NCBI GenBank assembly: GCA_018105865.1
Contig: CM030848.1
Span: 3,457,501 to 3,521,500, forward strand
Length of the DNA: 64,000 nucleotides
Direction of reading: 5' to 3'
Origin: Metaphire vulgaris
Taxonomy: Eukaryota; Annelida; Clitellata; Crassiclitellata; Megascolecidae
Numbering within the stretch: the stretch's first letter is position 1; each line of letters begins with the position of its first letter. Made by a program: the position numbers and the translations under genes. Positions 1 to 10,562 of the stretch are shown here, piece after piece. Below the pieces are notes generated by a model, which was not told where the DNA came from, did no database searches, and saw nothing but the letters and a program-made list of their open reading frames with translations.

Positions 1-121
1 TTACCCCAAGCCTCATAATTGGGTCTGACCTAGTTGGCCTGTAAGAATGATAGTGCTTTCCTATTCTGGGCCATGGCTATGCCAGTGGGCTGTGTGCACA
101 ATTTACAAGAATGTATTAAAT

Positions 122-1244
122 CAGGGTTGAGCAAACGTTTTCTTCAAATGGCAATATGAAACCTGCATTCGGTGGGCTGCACATACAAAGCCAACATGTT
201 TATAATTAAGATGCTAACATCATAAATTTGGTTAACCTTTTTGTCAAGCCGTCTATAAACATGCGTGCGTACTGCGGACCTGACGATTTTCAAAATTTTG
301 GGTTAGTGTAGAGATAATACTGGACTGTAGACTGACCAAGGCTGGAAAATGTATAGGAAAAATCTTCCCGAAAATCTTCAAAATTTTTTATTCTGTTCCA
401 ATTAAACCTCCCAACAAGAGTTGGTTGAAAATTTTTGTCAGAGATGGTCCGATTTTGGGGTGTAGAGTGGACCCTACCCCCAAATTTTTTTGCACAGATG
501 GTTGAAAAGCCCAATAAAAATGCTCAGCAATGGTGCAAACCGCATCTTTCTAGCTTCTATATAGCCTGAAATATACCGAGTTGTTCGGTTTTTCACATTG
601 AAAATCCGTTCGCGTAATTGTCATTTCAGCAAGCAATTGGTACTTGGGTATGAAACTCCATAACTACCCCAAATATTATCCGATCTTCAAAATTTTTGCA
701 CCATTCTGTTCCAATTACACTCCTCTAGAACTCTATCGCTCACATTTGGGGGTTTACCGCTGAAGACGTTTTGCTATTGACCTTTGATCCAAATTTGAAC
801 AAAATGTTGGGGAGGGGTCCGATTTTGGGGTGTAGAGTGGTCCCTACCCCCAACTTTTTTCTTTTGGCATAGATGGATAGAAAGAGCAATAAAAATGCTC
901 AACAACGGTGAAAACCGCATCTTTCTAGCTTCTATATAGCCTGAAATTTAGTAAGTTTATAACGTATATGTTCACGTTTTCATACGAACGCCTTTTCCAA
1001 AAATTAATTCCCCTGACGCGGGATGACTTTAAAAATTTAATTCCCCCTTTAAAAGGTTAACGAAGCTAAAATTATACTAAATATTTGTTGCTCAAACATC
1101 AAATACTTAACAAACAATTCTAAGATTTTAAAATAAAATCCCATGTTTTCATAAAATATTTCAAATTATCTCGCTTTCTGCTGCTCGTATGCATATTTCT
1201 ATAAGATCTCGCAGACTGCATGGGGTCCAGTTTGCCCACCCCTG
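122..1244. mobile_element. hAT-like DNA element, termini only, split by a TTAA element
   Basis: The left end reads CAGGGTTGAGCAAAC and the right end, inverted, CAGGGGTGGGCAAAC: 15-bp termini with two mismatches and the CAGNG start usual for hAT elements. The flanking 8-mers do not match, so the insertion is old or the two ends belong to different copies. Most of the interior is the nested TTAA element at 232-1060. No transposase frame is visible. Confidence 0.4.
232..1060 (+). mobile_element. TTAA-flanked non-autonomous element, copy A
   Basis: Bounded by TTAA at 232-235 and 1057-1060, with short inverted ends TTAACCTTTT / AAAAGGTTAA. A TTAA target with CCYT-like ends is the piggyBac signature, so this is probably a piggyBac-type MITE. 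The interior holds two related units: AGCTTCTATATAGCCTGAAA occurs at 552-571 and again at 927-946, 375 bp apart, and a phrase about a rightward 'GGGGTGTAGAGTGG' also occurs twice. A close relative lies inverted at 38426-39448 and more diverged ones at 22442-23817 and 25070-26432. No coding capacity. Confidence 0.6.
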
Positions 1245-1964
1245 CGCATTGAAAATGTAAAAAATAGGGCATTTTGTTTTTTTTTCTTTTACAGCTTCCT
1301 GTTGCTTAATCTTTTTAGTATAAATCAGTGAAAATGTCATAGTTGAACATTTTTTACTTCCTTCAAAATACTCCAGTCATATGCAAGAATTTCATTATAT
1401 TGTGCTCGGCAGTAGTTCTAGCTAGATAAAACTGGGGGCTATGCCCTAGTCTGTGACCGTACAGCCAGAGGTGCAAAATCCGGCATTCTGGTCAGTGGTT
1501 ACGTAGCAGGGGTTGGCGGCACCCGGGGTTGAGGTCAACATATTGTTGTGCACCTAACTCATGAAAAAGTCTGCTGAGCAAACAAAAAGGGCCATTAGCT
1601 CCCTGAAAAGGCTGACAAGCAAAAAATGTCATCACTAGTTTCGTGTGTTGTGCTTCTCAGCTGGTGTAATTTAAGTGACCTGGCAAAAAAACATAAATGC
1701 CATCTTAACTTGGTGGGGAAGCTGAAATCTAATGGCTACAGACCCATGCTCCAACATAGCGCCACTACTGATTGTGTTACATATTCAGTTTGAGACGTGG
1801 AACTGTAGCCTATGTTATCGTGTTTTGCAAAAACCAAAGTTGAAAGTAGAATTAGGCTGAAATTCTAAATGACTTAGAATTCAACAGTTGCAATGCAAGC
1901 AGTCAAACCCAAAATAGGAATAACAGCTAACTCATCAACTGTGCAGTTTCATCCAAGAGAAACT
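1245..1964. other. non-coding stretch, nothing recognised
   Basis: About 720 bp with stops in all frames. Neither a convincing exon nor a repeat terminus was found. Confidence 0.4.
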
Positions 1965-2044
1965 TTAACCCTTTTAACTGCCATTTATTTGTAATGCAAT
2001 ATAAAATGGATGCACATACGAGTCATGGCCGGTAAAGGGGTTAA
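1965..2044. mobile_element. 80-bp TTAA-flanked miniature element
   Basis: TTAA at both ends (1965-1968, 2041-2044), with 18-bp imperfect inverted termini: left TTAACCCTTTTAACTGCC, right inverted TTAACCCCTTTACCGGCC. The core shares the phrase 'TTTGTAA..CAAT.TAAAATGGA' with the element at 8849-8929, so these are two copies of one family. It is very short for a transposon. Confidence 0.65.
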
Positions 2045-2192
2045 TAAAGGGACTATAGAGCCTAGTGCATAGAAGCTCAATGCTAATTTGGGATAAGTCC
2101 AATGCACTTGTGCGATAAAATTGTGCATCTTACAAATATATTTGCATATACAACAGCTGCAGAAATAAAAGTTCTTTTATATATATATATAT

Positions 2193-2988
2193 TAGAGCTG
2201 TTGTGCGATTAAAAATTTTAATCGAAATTAATCGCACGATTAAAATATTTAATCGTAATTAATCTCTGTTTAATCGCATAATTTATAAATTGCAAATATT
2301 TTGTCTTAATAAAAAAATGCAATTTTTGAATATGTTTTCTTTACACTTTGTACATGTTAGTCATGTAATGTATGAATTTGGCAAACGAGAATTTCAATCT
2401 GTCGTGGTTGACATTGGCAACCTGTCTTGACCCACGTTTTAAGAATTTGAAATGTCTGAAAAAAGAACAACGGAACTAGGTATTGACTAAGCTCCAGGCT
2501 GTTTTCGTTGTTCCATATCAGCCTTTTGAGACTCCTTGAATCGTATAATAAATGTCGGACCATCAGACTCTAGCATCTCAAACTGAAGATGACAGAGAGT
2601 TGGAAGAATTATTGAACAAGAAATGTACTAGTACATTGTACTTCTCTCCACCTAAAAACTCATTAGCAGACCTACATGGAGTAAAGTCTTTCTGTAGATA
2701 GCCAAACTGACCGGAAGCGGAAATTTCCTGTTAACTAAGCCACTGAACTAATAATATTTTAAGCATGACTATGCTTTCGTAAGTGTTCATGTAGCGCCAT
2801 TTTACCAATTTCTTTACGTTTACGAAATTATTCGGCGCGATAGCTTGCGCTAAAATAAATAGTCAGCGCTTAAAAATTGAATCATCGATACCTTGCGTTA
2901 AAATAATTAATCGGCGTTAAAAAATTTAATCACGTTAAAATTTTTCGCGTTAATCGCATGTGTTAACGGCGATTAATCAACAGCCCTA
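2193..2988. mobile_element. hAT-like element inserted in (TA)n
   Basis: The left end TAGAGCTGTTG and right end CAACAGCCCTA are inverted 11-mers with one mismatch, a form typical of hAT elements. Sub-terminal runs of ATTAATCGC-like motifs occur at both ends in opposite orientation. Both flanks are (TA)n, so the target duplication cannot be read. An interior minus-strand frame of about 68 codons at 2357-2563 has no recognisable domain. Confidence 0.55.
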
Positions 2989-3322
2989 ATATATATATAT
3001 ATTAGGGTGTCCCTTACGGCAATGGTATAAAAAATTTTTTGCGATAAATGCGGTCTGACTGTATAAAATGGTTCAGTTCATGGAAAAAACACTGTGATGG
3101 AAATTTTTTCCAAGTAATGAGACATTTAGAGGTTGCTCAAACACTAGAAAGTGTCCTTAACTAGATGTTCATTGCTCACTGTTGATGTTCAGTTTGAATG
3201 CATTGCCAAATCCTCATTTTGACCCATTAACAAATGTTTGAGGGCCTGTGGGTATTGTTTTTGACTCTCAGCTATGACCTGTAGTAGTGTAGTACTGTAG
3301 GTACTGCAGCTGTTCTTCATTC

Positions 3323-3694
3323 CTAGTCAGACTGCCAGAGAACTGCTGAATCAACGTCTCGCTCTGCGTGGTCATTTGTGACTGCAATTTTTCGAACGGT
3401 TGAAACAACTGCCTTGTACTCATCGCTACTTTTCCACTCTGAAGTTGGTAGGCTCAGGAAGGTCTGAGTTAATTTGAACTTAGTGAAAAATGACCTTGTG
3501 TTTTTCATCAAGAAGTCAGCAAATGACTTGTTTTCCAATGCAGGCAGTGTCATTTTGATGAGTTTGACACGTTTGCGTGGATAACCTTCATTATCAACTT
3601 GACACATAGCTGTAACCATGTTGTGCTTGACATCATTTGGTACATTGCTGTCAAAGAAGACCAAAACGACCAACTTCTCTGAGAGGTACCACAA
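3323..3694 (-). pseudogene. transposon-encoded protein remnant
   Basis: A minus-strand open frame of 123 codons inside the AGGGTGTCCC element. The protein contains 'VRKIAVTNDHAERDVDSA' near its end, preceded by a Phe/Lys-rich segment. My recollection is that a TND-AER phrase recurs in uncharacterised transposon-type proteins of marine invertebrates, but I cannot assign an activity. The rest of the frame on either side is broken. A decayed accessory or transposase protein is the simplest reading. Confidence 0.4.
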
Positions 3695-4318
3695 GTGATC
3701 GGCGAGCTTCCGTGAGATTGTTCAAGAAATTGCTGATTGGTATGTCAAGAGTGACTTCATAAGTGTAAGGTCATTAAGAGGGGCTGCAACAGTGAACGGT
3801 GCCATGACCCAAACTTTTACATATAGCACGGCATAAAATATACACAGGTCACGCAGACCTTTCTTCTCTCGACCAGTGTGAGCGAACAGTGACCTAAGCA
3901 GCCATATACCTTGAAGGCGTAGATGACTTTAGCCATCGAGCGTGACTTGTGCATTAGGCCTACACCAGGTGTGCGGAAATGTCATTCATGAAGTGGTAAA
4001 ACACAGAGAAAAATGAGTTCAGCTCACGGTAATCATCACGTGGTTGAGCCTCCGTCAAAGCTGATAGTAAGAAACTCACTAATTTGTCTTTGCTGCTGGA
4101 TATAGAGTCTATGAGACGCAGCTACCACGTCAGTCGCATTTAATCCTCAAATCGATCTTGATTAATGTGGGACCAATTGTATTGAAATCTCTTAAAGAGA
4201 AGGATTTCAGGTGCTGAAGATGAACCCATTGCCTCAATGAAAGCAGCGCCAGTGTCCAGTTCCAGTATATGTCGACTTTTAAGTGCAGAAGATCATGCCG
4301 CAACTGTTATAGTATTGC

Positions 4319-4754
4319 CAGTGTTTGGAACAATAGTTGACTAGACTATTTAAAAGATCAGTTTGCTTAAACACTATTTAAAAGCAACTGTTATTTAAAT
4401 AGTATTTAAATACTATTTAATTTTTCAATGTCAAAATGAAAACTGTATTATCATTTTCACTATGTTATTCAAGACCAGCTATCTGTTGATCTGTCATCTG
4501 TTACTAGGCTGTTAGGTTATTCACCAAAAGTCTTGATTAATCTTGAGGAGGCAGTTTCTCAAATGTTTTGTCACTAAAGCGATTTTGCACGCTTTGAGGT
4601 GATAACATGTCTATTTAAAATCAATTTGCTAAACTATTTATAAATACTATTTAAATAGGTAAGTTTGCTAACTATTTAAAAAGTCGCTTAAATAGTTCAG
4701 AACTATTTAAATAGTATTTAAATAGTATTGACTATTTCAATAGTCACAACACTG
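4319..4754. mobile_element. hAT MITE with exact 8-bp target duplication
   Basis: AGTATTGC is present directly before (4311-4318) and after (4755-4762). Ends are CAGTGTT... and ...CACTG inverted, followed by imperfect sub-terminal repeats built on 'ACTATTTAAATA'. It is 436 bp long, has no coding capacity, and is nested in the 3004-5527 transposon, so it is the younger insertion. Confidence 0.85.
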
Positions 4755-5525
4755 AGTATTGCACAAGTTCCTAATTCAAGACCAGTTCGTATCAAGGCAC
4801 AATCCTTGGTTTTTAACAATTTTGCTTGACAGCATTTTTGCAACTCCAGCCTGCAGGAATCTTTCCATTTTTATTAGAAACTCAATTATGGGAAATCTGT
4901 TTGCAATGAGAGAAAATATAGCTACTGGACAGTTTACAGAATAAAAGTTACAACTCTGAAATAAAGAGAAAGGTTCCCTTTTGATAGCTAAACATTGAAT
5001 ATCAGGAAAGGAGTATTTTTTTTCTTCCATTTTTGTGACTCTGCGGTGAGGACACTTTTTCCAAAAGACAAAGTCTTACTCTTGTTTTATAAAACACTAC
5101 TAGTAGTGAATAAGTCCAGAAAGTTTCAGCCCTATAGCTGTGATATTTATGAAGTTACAGAGGTCTGAAGTTGTGAGAAATTTAAGCAGCTGCCGCAAAA
5201 CGCCAAAAACGAGCCCACCCCAGGTGCTATAAAAGTTGAATATCTCAAAAATTACTAAAGAGAGCAGGCTAAAATTTTGCTATCTTTCAGATGGATGTTT
5301 GCGGAGCATTTGTGGTAAATTTCATAATTTTTTGAGCTGATCATTGGTTGAATTGACACGGAATGACTCCAAATTTAATGTTTCATGCAAACTTTGACCC
5401 ATTTGAGCTACCTGTAAACAGTGAAATTTTTTCTTCTAATTTTTCACTCAATGTTTTTGATCAGAATGGAACCATTTTCAAAGGTCAGACCTGCTTTTTT
5501 TGAAAATTGGTTTTTAAGGGACACC

Positions 5526-5529
<4 letters not shown>

Positions 5530-5577
<48 letters not shown>
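5530..5577. repeat. (TA)n microsatellite
   Basis: Uninterrupted TA dinucleotides, abutting the right end of one transposon and the left end of the next. Tyr/Ile-rich frames crossing it are artefacts. Confidence 0.95.
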
Positions 5578-5579
<2 letters not shown>

Positions 5580-5582
<3 letters not shown>

Positions 5583-6560
5583 GGTGTAAAAGTGAAAAGT
5601 GGCCCCCTTTATGATATTTAATATCTCCGGCCGTGTGTGTAGCAATGTCAATAAAATTTATAGGCCATATACCTGGGAATGTTTCTGATGTAATTGCCAA
5701 ATTTCATGCATATATCTTTATTGTTTGCTAAAATATGGCCAAAAAACTAAAGAGACACACATTTTAAAATTGACAAAGGAATATAACGGCATTTTAAAGT
5801 GATAAAAAATTATTTTGTTTAATTGTTGGCCCTGAAAGGGACCGTTTTAAAGGGGTTTTTAGATGATTTGTTGCGGGAGCAGATGCTCAAAATGACCACC
5901 CTTAGCCTTCACACATGCCGTCAAGCACTTCTTCACTGACAGTATTGACTTCTTGATCTGGTCCTCAGGCACTCTCCCAGATATTCTCCAGCACAGTCTT
6001 CAACTCCGTGATGTTTTGTGGCTTTGGCTGATACTTTTGATGTGTCAAACATGATTCCCCAGATGTGGAAGTCAAGTGAAATGATATTTGGGATTGAGTT
6101 GGGTGGCCAGTCATCTTTCTTGATGAAATCTGGACAATTTTGCTCCAGAAAATCCTGGGTCCTGAGAGCAGAGTGGGCAGGTGCGCCATCTTGCTGGAAT
6201 ATGAAATCGTCTCCTAGCAAATCATGACAATCCTGCAGCCGATCATAATGCTGCTGTGTTTATCTGTTGGCCGTAAGTAACCCTTGACCTTGTCTGGCGC
6301 GATGACAACGTCTCTAACTCTCTATTTTAGACTTTAAAATGATACATTTTATTATGACGTTATATTCCGTTGTCAATTTCAAAATGTGGGTCACTTTAGT
6401 TTTTTGGCCATATTTCAGCAAACACTAAAGATATCAGCATGAAATTTGGCAATCAGAAAAATTACCAGGTATATGGCCTATAAATTTTATTGAAATCACT
6501 ACACACTCGCCCGAGATATTAAATGTCAAACATCGGTCCACTTTTTACTTTTACACCGTG
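5580..6560 (-). mobile_element. Tc1/mariner-type element, decayed
   Basis: Inverted ends, left CAGGGTGTAAAAGTGAAAAG and right (inverted) CACGGTGTAAAAGTAAAAAG, with TA-rich flanks on both sides as expected for a TA target. Similarity between the two ends continues inward to a shared 'ATTTAATATCTC'. At 981 bp it is shorter than an intact mariner. The only coding trace is a minus-strand transposase fragment. Confidence 0.7.
5933..6220 (-). pseudogene. Tc1/mariner transposase fragment
   Basis: The minus-strand frame contains 'FQQDGAPAHSALRTQDFLEQ' and then 'DDWPPNS...LDFHIWG', which correspond to the second catalytic Asp motif and the third-acid motif (usually WPPNSPDLNPLD) of Tc1/mariner DDE transposases. 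The third-acid motif is degenerate and the N-terminal DNA-binding part is missing, so no active enzyme is encoded. Confidence 0.75.
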
Positions 6561-6570
6561 TATATATACT

Positions 6571-6629
<59 letters not shown>

Positions 6630-6660
6630 GCAGTATATATATATATATATATTTATGAAC

Positions 6661-6705
<45 letters not shown>

Positions 6706-6724
6706 CACATAACAGATATATATT

Positions 6725-6780
<56 letters not shown>

Positions 6781-6786
6781 GCAGTG

Positions 6787-6837
<51 letters not shown>
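6561..6837. repeat. compound (TA)n array with internal CTGCAG and TTTATGAAC islands
   Basis: Long TA tracts interrupted by TATCTGCAGTATA-type palindromes (around 6629 and 6779) and by an island near 6650-6665 whose inverse (AAATGTTCATAA) recurs at about 6847. It could form cruciforms. Predicted Tyr-Ile proteins from it are meaningless. Confidence 0.9.
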
Positions 6838-6839
<2 letters not shown>

Positions 6840-7036
6840 CTGCAGAAATAAATGTTCATAACTATTTTCATCCAAAAGATTTCATGTTAGTCACTATCAC
6901 TTGCCATTGACATTACCGTATTTATGGGATTGTTCAAGATTTGATGCCTTTATTCTATATTACTGCATAATGTCAGTACTATCCATATACATTTGTCAGT
7001 TTACATTGTTGATATATGGTCATTATCATTGTTTAG

Positions 7037-7102
7037 GTAATATTTGAGACATGCACTGGGGAGAAACCCGATGATCCAAGACGGGAAGGTGGAAAACTTC
7101 TG
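7037..7102 (+). CDS. Gene A, internal exon (22 codons), tentative
   Basis: A polypyrimidine/AG acceptor ends at 7036 and a GTAAGA donor starts at 7103. The 66-nt exon is open in one frame, VIFETCTGEKPDDPRREGGK followed by two Leu, with phase 0 at both ends. It joins in frame to the exon at 14263, giving ...KLL-VYGKLENLHQEMQLK. The charged, non-repetitive peptide and the phase match are the reasons for calling it. No homolog comes to mind and no upstream exon was found, so it could still be a chance open segment. Confidence 0.45.
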
Positions 7103-7707
7103 GTAAGATGTTCAATCAATCATTAAACTTTTATGGCACCACTATCATAAAGTTCAGGGCATCAGCCGATGGTAGACCAAATTCAAATTGAATTAGTCAT
7201 GTCTAGCCGGAAAGATCTTAGACATATTCATATTTGCTTCATTACTTTAAACTTAAAGCATTTACCTTAAATCATTTGTGGTGTGAAGCATGCATGTGGC
7301 TGATATGCTCTTCAGCTTTTCAGTCGAATCCCGTTATATCGAACTTGCTTATAACGAAATCCCGCTTATATCAAAGTTTAAGCACCGGTCCTGCCCAACA
7401 CAGTGTTAATAAATACAAGAGACCCTGATGTATTGAACTCACTTATTTTGAAAACTTGATTATATCAAAGCTGTTTCTCAGTCCCTGTCTATCAGAAGCC
7501 AATCAGATATATCAAAGCTACATTCAGTATATCTAAGTACATGTATTATCACAGTCCCTTGGGAATCTGCTGTAAATATTTGATGTTGGCCTCAGGAAAG
7601 CTTTGTATGGCTGGCTATTGTCTCCTCTGCCCTAAACTTTGCAGCTGGGACCACCGAGAACTGCTTCGTTAATCCCTCGAGGGGTATTCTCATGACCACA
7701 GGACACA

Positions 7708-8199
7708 TACCGTATTATCTCAGGTAAAATCGCACCTATGTATAATACGCATCCTTAGTTTCTAGAGTTATCATAATGTAAAAATGTTAATACCTATGTG
7801 TAATACGCACCCAAAATTTCACCTGGAAATCTCTATTCAGTAACGTGCTTAGAATTGGAAGTGTAGACAAAGTTTCCACTACCAGCAGTTGTCCTATGTA
7901 AATTGTTAAACTATCCTTGTCAAAATCTCTGTAGTATTACCTAGACAGTCACAATTTTCTTTCAAATTCTGCTTGGAAATTGAAGTATATAGGCCTACAA
8001 AGTATCCCTCCACTGTTGACCAAATAGGTAAAAACACACATGTTATATGCATGAATATACAGTAAATTTAAAATTATGTATGTTTCTATACATAAAATTG
8101 TGTGTACATAAAATTGATTCCTGTGTATAATATGCACCCACACTCTGTTCCCATTTTTTTGAGGAAAAAAGTGCGTCTTAAACGCGAGATAATACGATA
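7708..8199. mobile_element. TIR element ending in TACCGTATTATCTC
   Basis: Left TACCGTATTATCTC; right inverted TATCGTATTATCTCGCG; TA at both borders. The interior repeats 'TATAATACGCA.CC'. It is nested in the pogo-like element and shares the terminal core TACCGTATT with elements at 44991, 46334 and 52038. About 490 bp, non-coding. Confidence 0.6.
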
Positions 8200-8261
8200 G
8201 GTGTAAATATCTATCGGGCACTAGGGTCAAGCTCCCTGCCCGCTTTGCCAGCTGCGGGCAG

Positions 8262-8810
8262 TGAGGAACTCGCTGACCCCTGATGCAACTAGGATGCTGG
8301 CTCAAGCATTCATCAGCAGCAGACTCGGCTGCTGCGACAGCATCCCTTATGGCATCAGCGACCATCTGCTACAGAGACTTCAACTTGTTCAGAATGCAGC
8401 TGCATGCTTGGTGTCCCAGAGAGGCAAGTTTGACCATATTACGCCAGTCCTATGGGAGCTCCATTGGCTCCGTCAGTCATTGCGTGATATTTAAACTCGG
8501 GACCATCCTGTTAAAGGCTCAACACAGTCTTACTCTGCCATACCTAACTGACATGTTCTGCTTGACGGCTAAGTTATGTGGCTAAGTTTTGTGGTCAGTT
8601 GGCATCTGCGCTACGCCCGGACTAGCACACTCGCAGTGCCTTGAACTCAGACAGGCTACAGTGATTGCAACCTGGCCATTGCTGGACCGGTTGTTTGGAA
8701 AAGTCTGCCAACAACATTGTATTCCTTGAATTCCAGCATGACATTGTTCTCTTTTAGAAAACAGCTGAAGACATTGTTGTTTGATCTGGTTCGCAACTGG
8801 CATCAGCGCA
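8262..8810 (+). pseudogene. CR1/L2-like LINE reverse transcriptase, C-terminal fragment
   Basis: The plus frame from about 8262 reads '...LAQAFISSRLGCCDSIPYG', then 'LLQRLQLVQNAAACLVSQRG' and 'ITPVLWELHWL', the conserved tail of CR1/L2 reverse transcriptases (usual form SRLDYCNSLLYG...LQ.VQNAAARL......HITP.L..LHWL). Frameshifts follow ('FKLGTILLKAQHSLTLPYL'). It is 5'-truncated and dead. Confidence 0.7.
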
Positions 8811-8848
8811 TTTGGTGCTTTGCATATATTTACACTCTAGAAATGCTC

Positions 8849-8929
8849 TTAACCCTTTAATTGGGCAACTATTTGTAACTCAATGTAAAATGGACGAGCG
8901 TTACTCGGGGCGCCCAGTTAACGGGTTAA
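8849..8929. mobile_element. 81-bp TTAA-flanked miniature element
   Basis: TTAA at 8849-8852 and 8926-8929. Inverted 18-bp ends TTAACCCTTTAATTGGGC and TTAACCCGTTAACTGGGC differ at two positions. The core matches the 80-bp element at 1965-2044. It sits in the 3' part of the pogo-like element. Confidence 0.7.
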
Positions 8930-9719
8930 CAATTGTGAGGGTAGGCTATGGAAGGAGAAAGTCATTGAGGTTGGGTCCCCCACATTTTCACTTGAGTTTA
9001 GGCCTATGGCTAAATAGGCAAGCCATCAAATATTCAAAGCCAGTGGAGAAAGGGGTTTTGCTCTCCCCCTCTAGACTTATGCTCTTGGAGACTTGGAAAC
9101 TTTAATTACTGTAGCTTACCGGTACTTTGTCCACAAGGTCAGTCAGTCTACTTGGTCGGCCAGCCTGACCTTGTTAACTTCCACTGATAAACAAAAACAT
9201 TGGGATTTAAAGAAAGAGATTTTCATAATTCAAAGTATTGGTTTAAACTGTCATTTGATTTGTTTATGTAGTGATAGACCTTATTATTTTTAACATTTGT
9301 TGCTATAAATCTTAACATTTTGACATAAAATCGATATTTTAGACGGTATAAATTATAATAGTGGGACAAGCACATTTGCGCAAAAAGAAATTTTGGTTTT
9401 ATATGACCCGTAATTGGATATATTGAAACTTGGATATAAAATAAATATAAATACAAAAAGTATTTATCATGGTCCTTTGAGCTTCGATATAACGGGGTTC
9501 TACTGTATATTAAAAATTGTATTTCTGTGCCTAAGAAGTTACTGAGAAAATGTTGTCATATGCGTGTTCGTTTGAAAATACTTGCCTTAAATTTGAGAAT
9601 ATTCAAGCTTCAGGCTATTTCACCTCGAAAGGCCTATGTGGAGGAAATCAAAACGCTTAGATTTAAATTTTTAATTAAGTTTAATTTAAGAATAGGCAAA
9701 TTTGGACTGATTTAAACAT

Positions 9720-10340
9720 GTCAAAAATGTGTTTATGTAATGTAATGTAATATCTGTTAAACCGTTTTCAAACTGGACAGGGACACTGCAGAGTCATCAG
9801 AAATGGGGACTCGCTGACTCGAAACTGTGCCCCTGCTGCGACGTTCAAACAATGTCGCACCTAGTTGACTCTTGCCCTATAAGGGGCTGTTCATTAATTA
9901 TGTCAACAATTTTTGACCCCCTCCCCTTGTCAACAACTGTCAACTTTCACTTACCCCTATAATTACGCCAACAACTCTTTACTCCCCAAGATCAATGACA
10001 GGTCCCATTAACAAGGTTATTATTTTTTGTGGTGATGACCAGTTTTCCCTTTTTTCCTTCCTCATTGAGTGTCAAAATGTGGTGGTGATGACCTTTTTTG
10101 CCATGCTTTTTTCCATTTAATAAGTAGTATTCCATGAAATTTCCTATTTTTTTATTATTTGTAAAAAAGTGAAATTGTTGACGTCAACTTCTCTTGATCC
10201 CCCTCCCCCTGTCAACAACTGTCAAACTTTTTCAAACCCCCTCCCCCCTAAATTGTTGACGTAATTAATGGACAGCCCCTAACCAGGCTAGAGGACAGTG
10301 GACTACAAATTGGACTACAAATTACAAATTGACTTCTTCG
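9720..10340 (+). pseudogene. LINE C-terminal fragment interrupted by a MITE
   Basis: Plus-strand codons near 9828-9877 read 'LCPCCDVQTMSHLVDSCP', matching the cysteine-rich tail (CDCG..QTM.HIV..CPL) common at the end of LINE ORF2-type proteins. The frame resumes after the MITE at 9883-10279 with 'LTRLEDSGLQ', as expected for the next residues of that tail, and ends around 10340. Upstream codons are frameshifted. Confidence 0.55.
9883..10279. mobile_element. PIF/Harbinger-like MITE with TAA target duplication
   Basis: Ends GGGGCTGTTCATTAATTATG and, inverted, GGGGCTGTCCATTAATTACG. TAA is duplicated at 9880-9882 and 10280-10282. A 3-bp TWA duplication with G-rich ends is characteristic of PIF/Harbinger. 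It splits a LINE reading frame precisely. Interior has repeated 'TTTTTGACCCCCTCCCC'-like blocks. Partial relatives: 10563-10760 and 16355-16675. Confidence 0.7.
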
Positions 10341-10343
10341 TAG

Positions 10344-10562
10344 TCATCTGCCCTTAGGCAGGTTAAAAATCTCCCTTAGGAGTGAGTTCCTCTCATTATG
10401 TCCCATCCAGGTCTTTTGTCTTTTTCTTATTGTGTTGATCATCTCTTTCTTTTCCTCCACCTGTTTCAGCACTTCGTTTGTCTTATGTTCTGTCCAGCTG
10501 ATCTCCATTTTTCTCCATATCCACATTTCAAAGGCCTCTAGTCTTGTTATTTCCTCTTTTCT
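10344..10562 (-). pseudogene. RTE-like LINE C-terminal fragment
   Basis: The minus-strand frame 'EEITRLEAFEMWIWRKMEIS' followed by 'WTEHKTNE' and 'INTIRKRQKTWMGH' is the same C-terminal signature as in the larger LINE at 48620-51400. Its upstream codons are replaced by the left end of a Harbinger-like MITE at 10563. Confidence 0.7.

Larger units (their letters stand above)
3004..5527. mobile_element. 2.5-kb DNA transposon with AGGGTGTCCCTTA termini
   Basis: Left AGGGTGTCCCTTA at 3004-3016 and right TAAGGGACACCCT ending at 5527 form a perfect 13-bp inverted repeat. The element lies between two (TA)n tracts. It carries a minus-strand coding remnant at 3323-3694 and is itself split by a hAT MITE at 4319-4754. 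Its superfamily cannot be assigned from what is visible. Confidence 0.6.
7321..9505. mobile_element. pogo/Tigger-like non-autonomous element, copy 1, with nested insertions
   Basis: Left CAGTCGAATCCCGTTATATC; right, inverted, CAGTAGAACCCCGTTATATC, followed by TA. The same family is seen intact at 17791-19380, and the copies share interior sequence (for example 'CCCTCGAGGGGTATTCTC' near 7674 and 18150). This copy has been enlarged by a second TIR element (7708-8199), a LINE fragment (8262-8810) and an 81-bp TTAA element (8849-8929). No transposase frame remains. Confidence 0.7.

Noticed and set aside
6523..6871. Long Tyr-Ile repeat open frames on both strands
   Set aside because: They are translations of (TA)n, which lacks stop codons in two frames; there is no other coding evidence.
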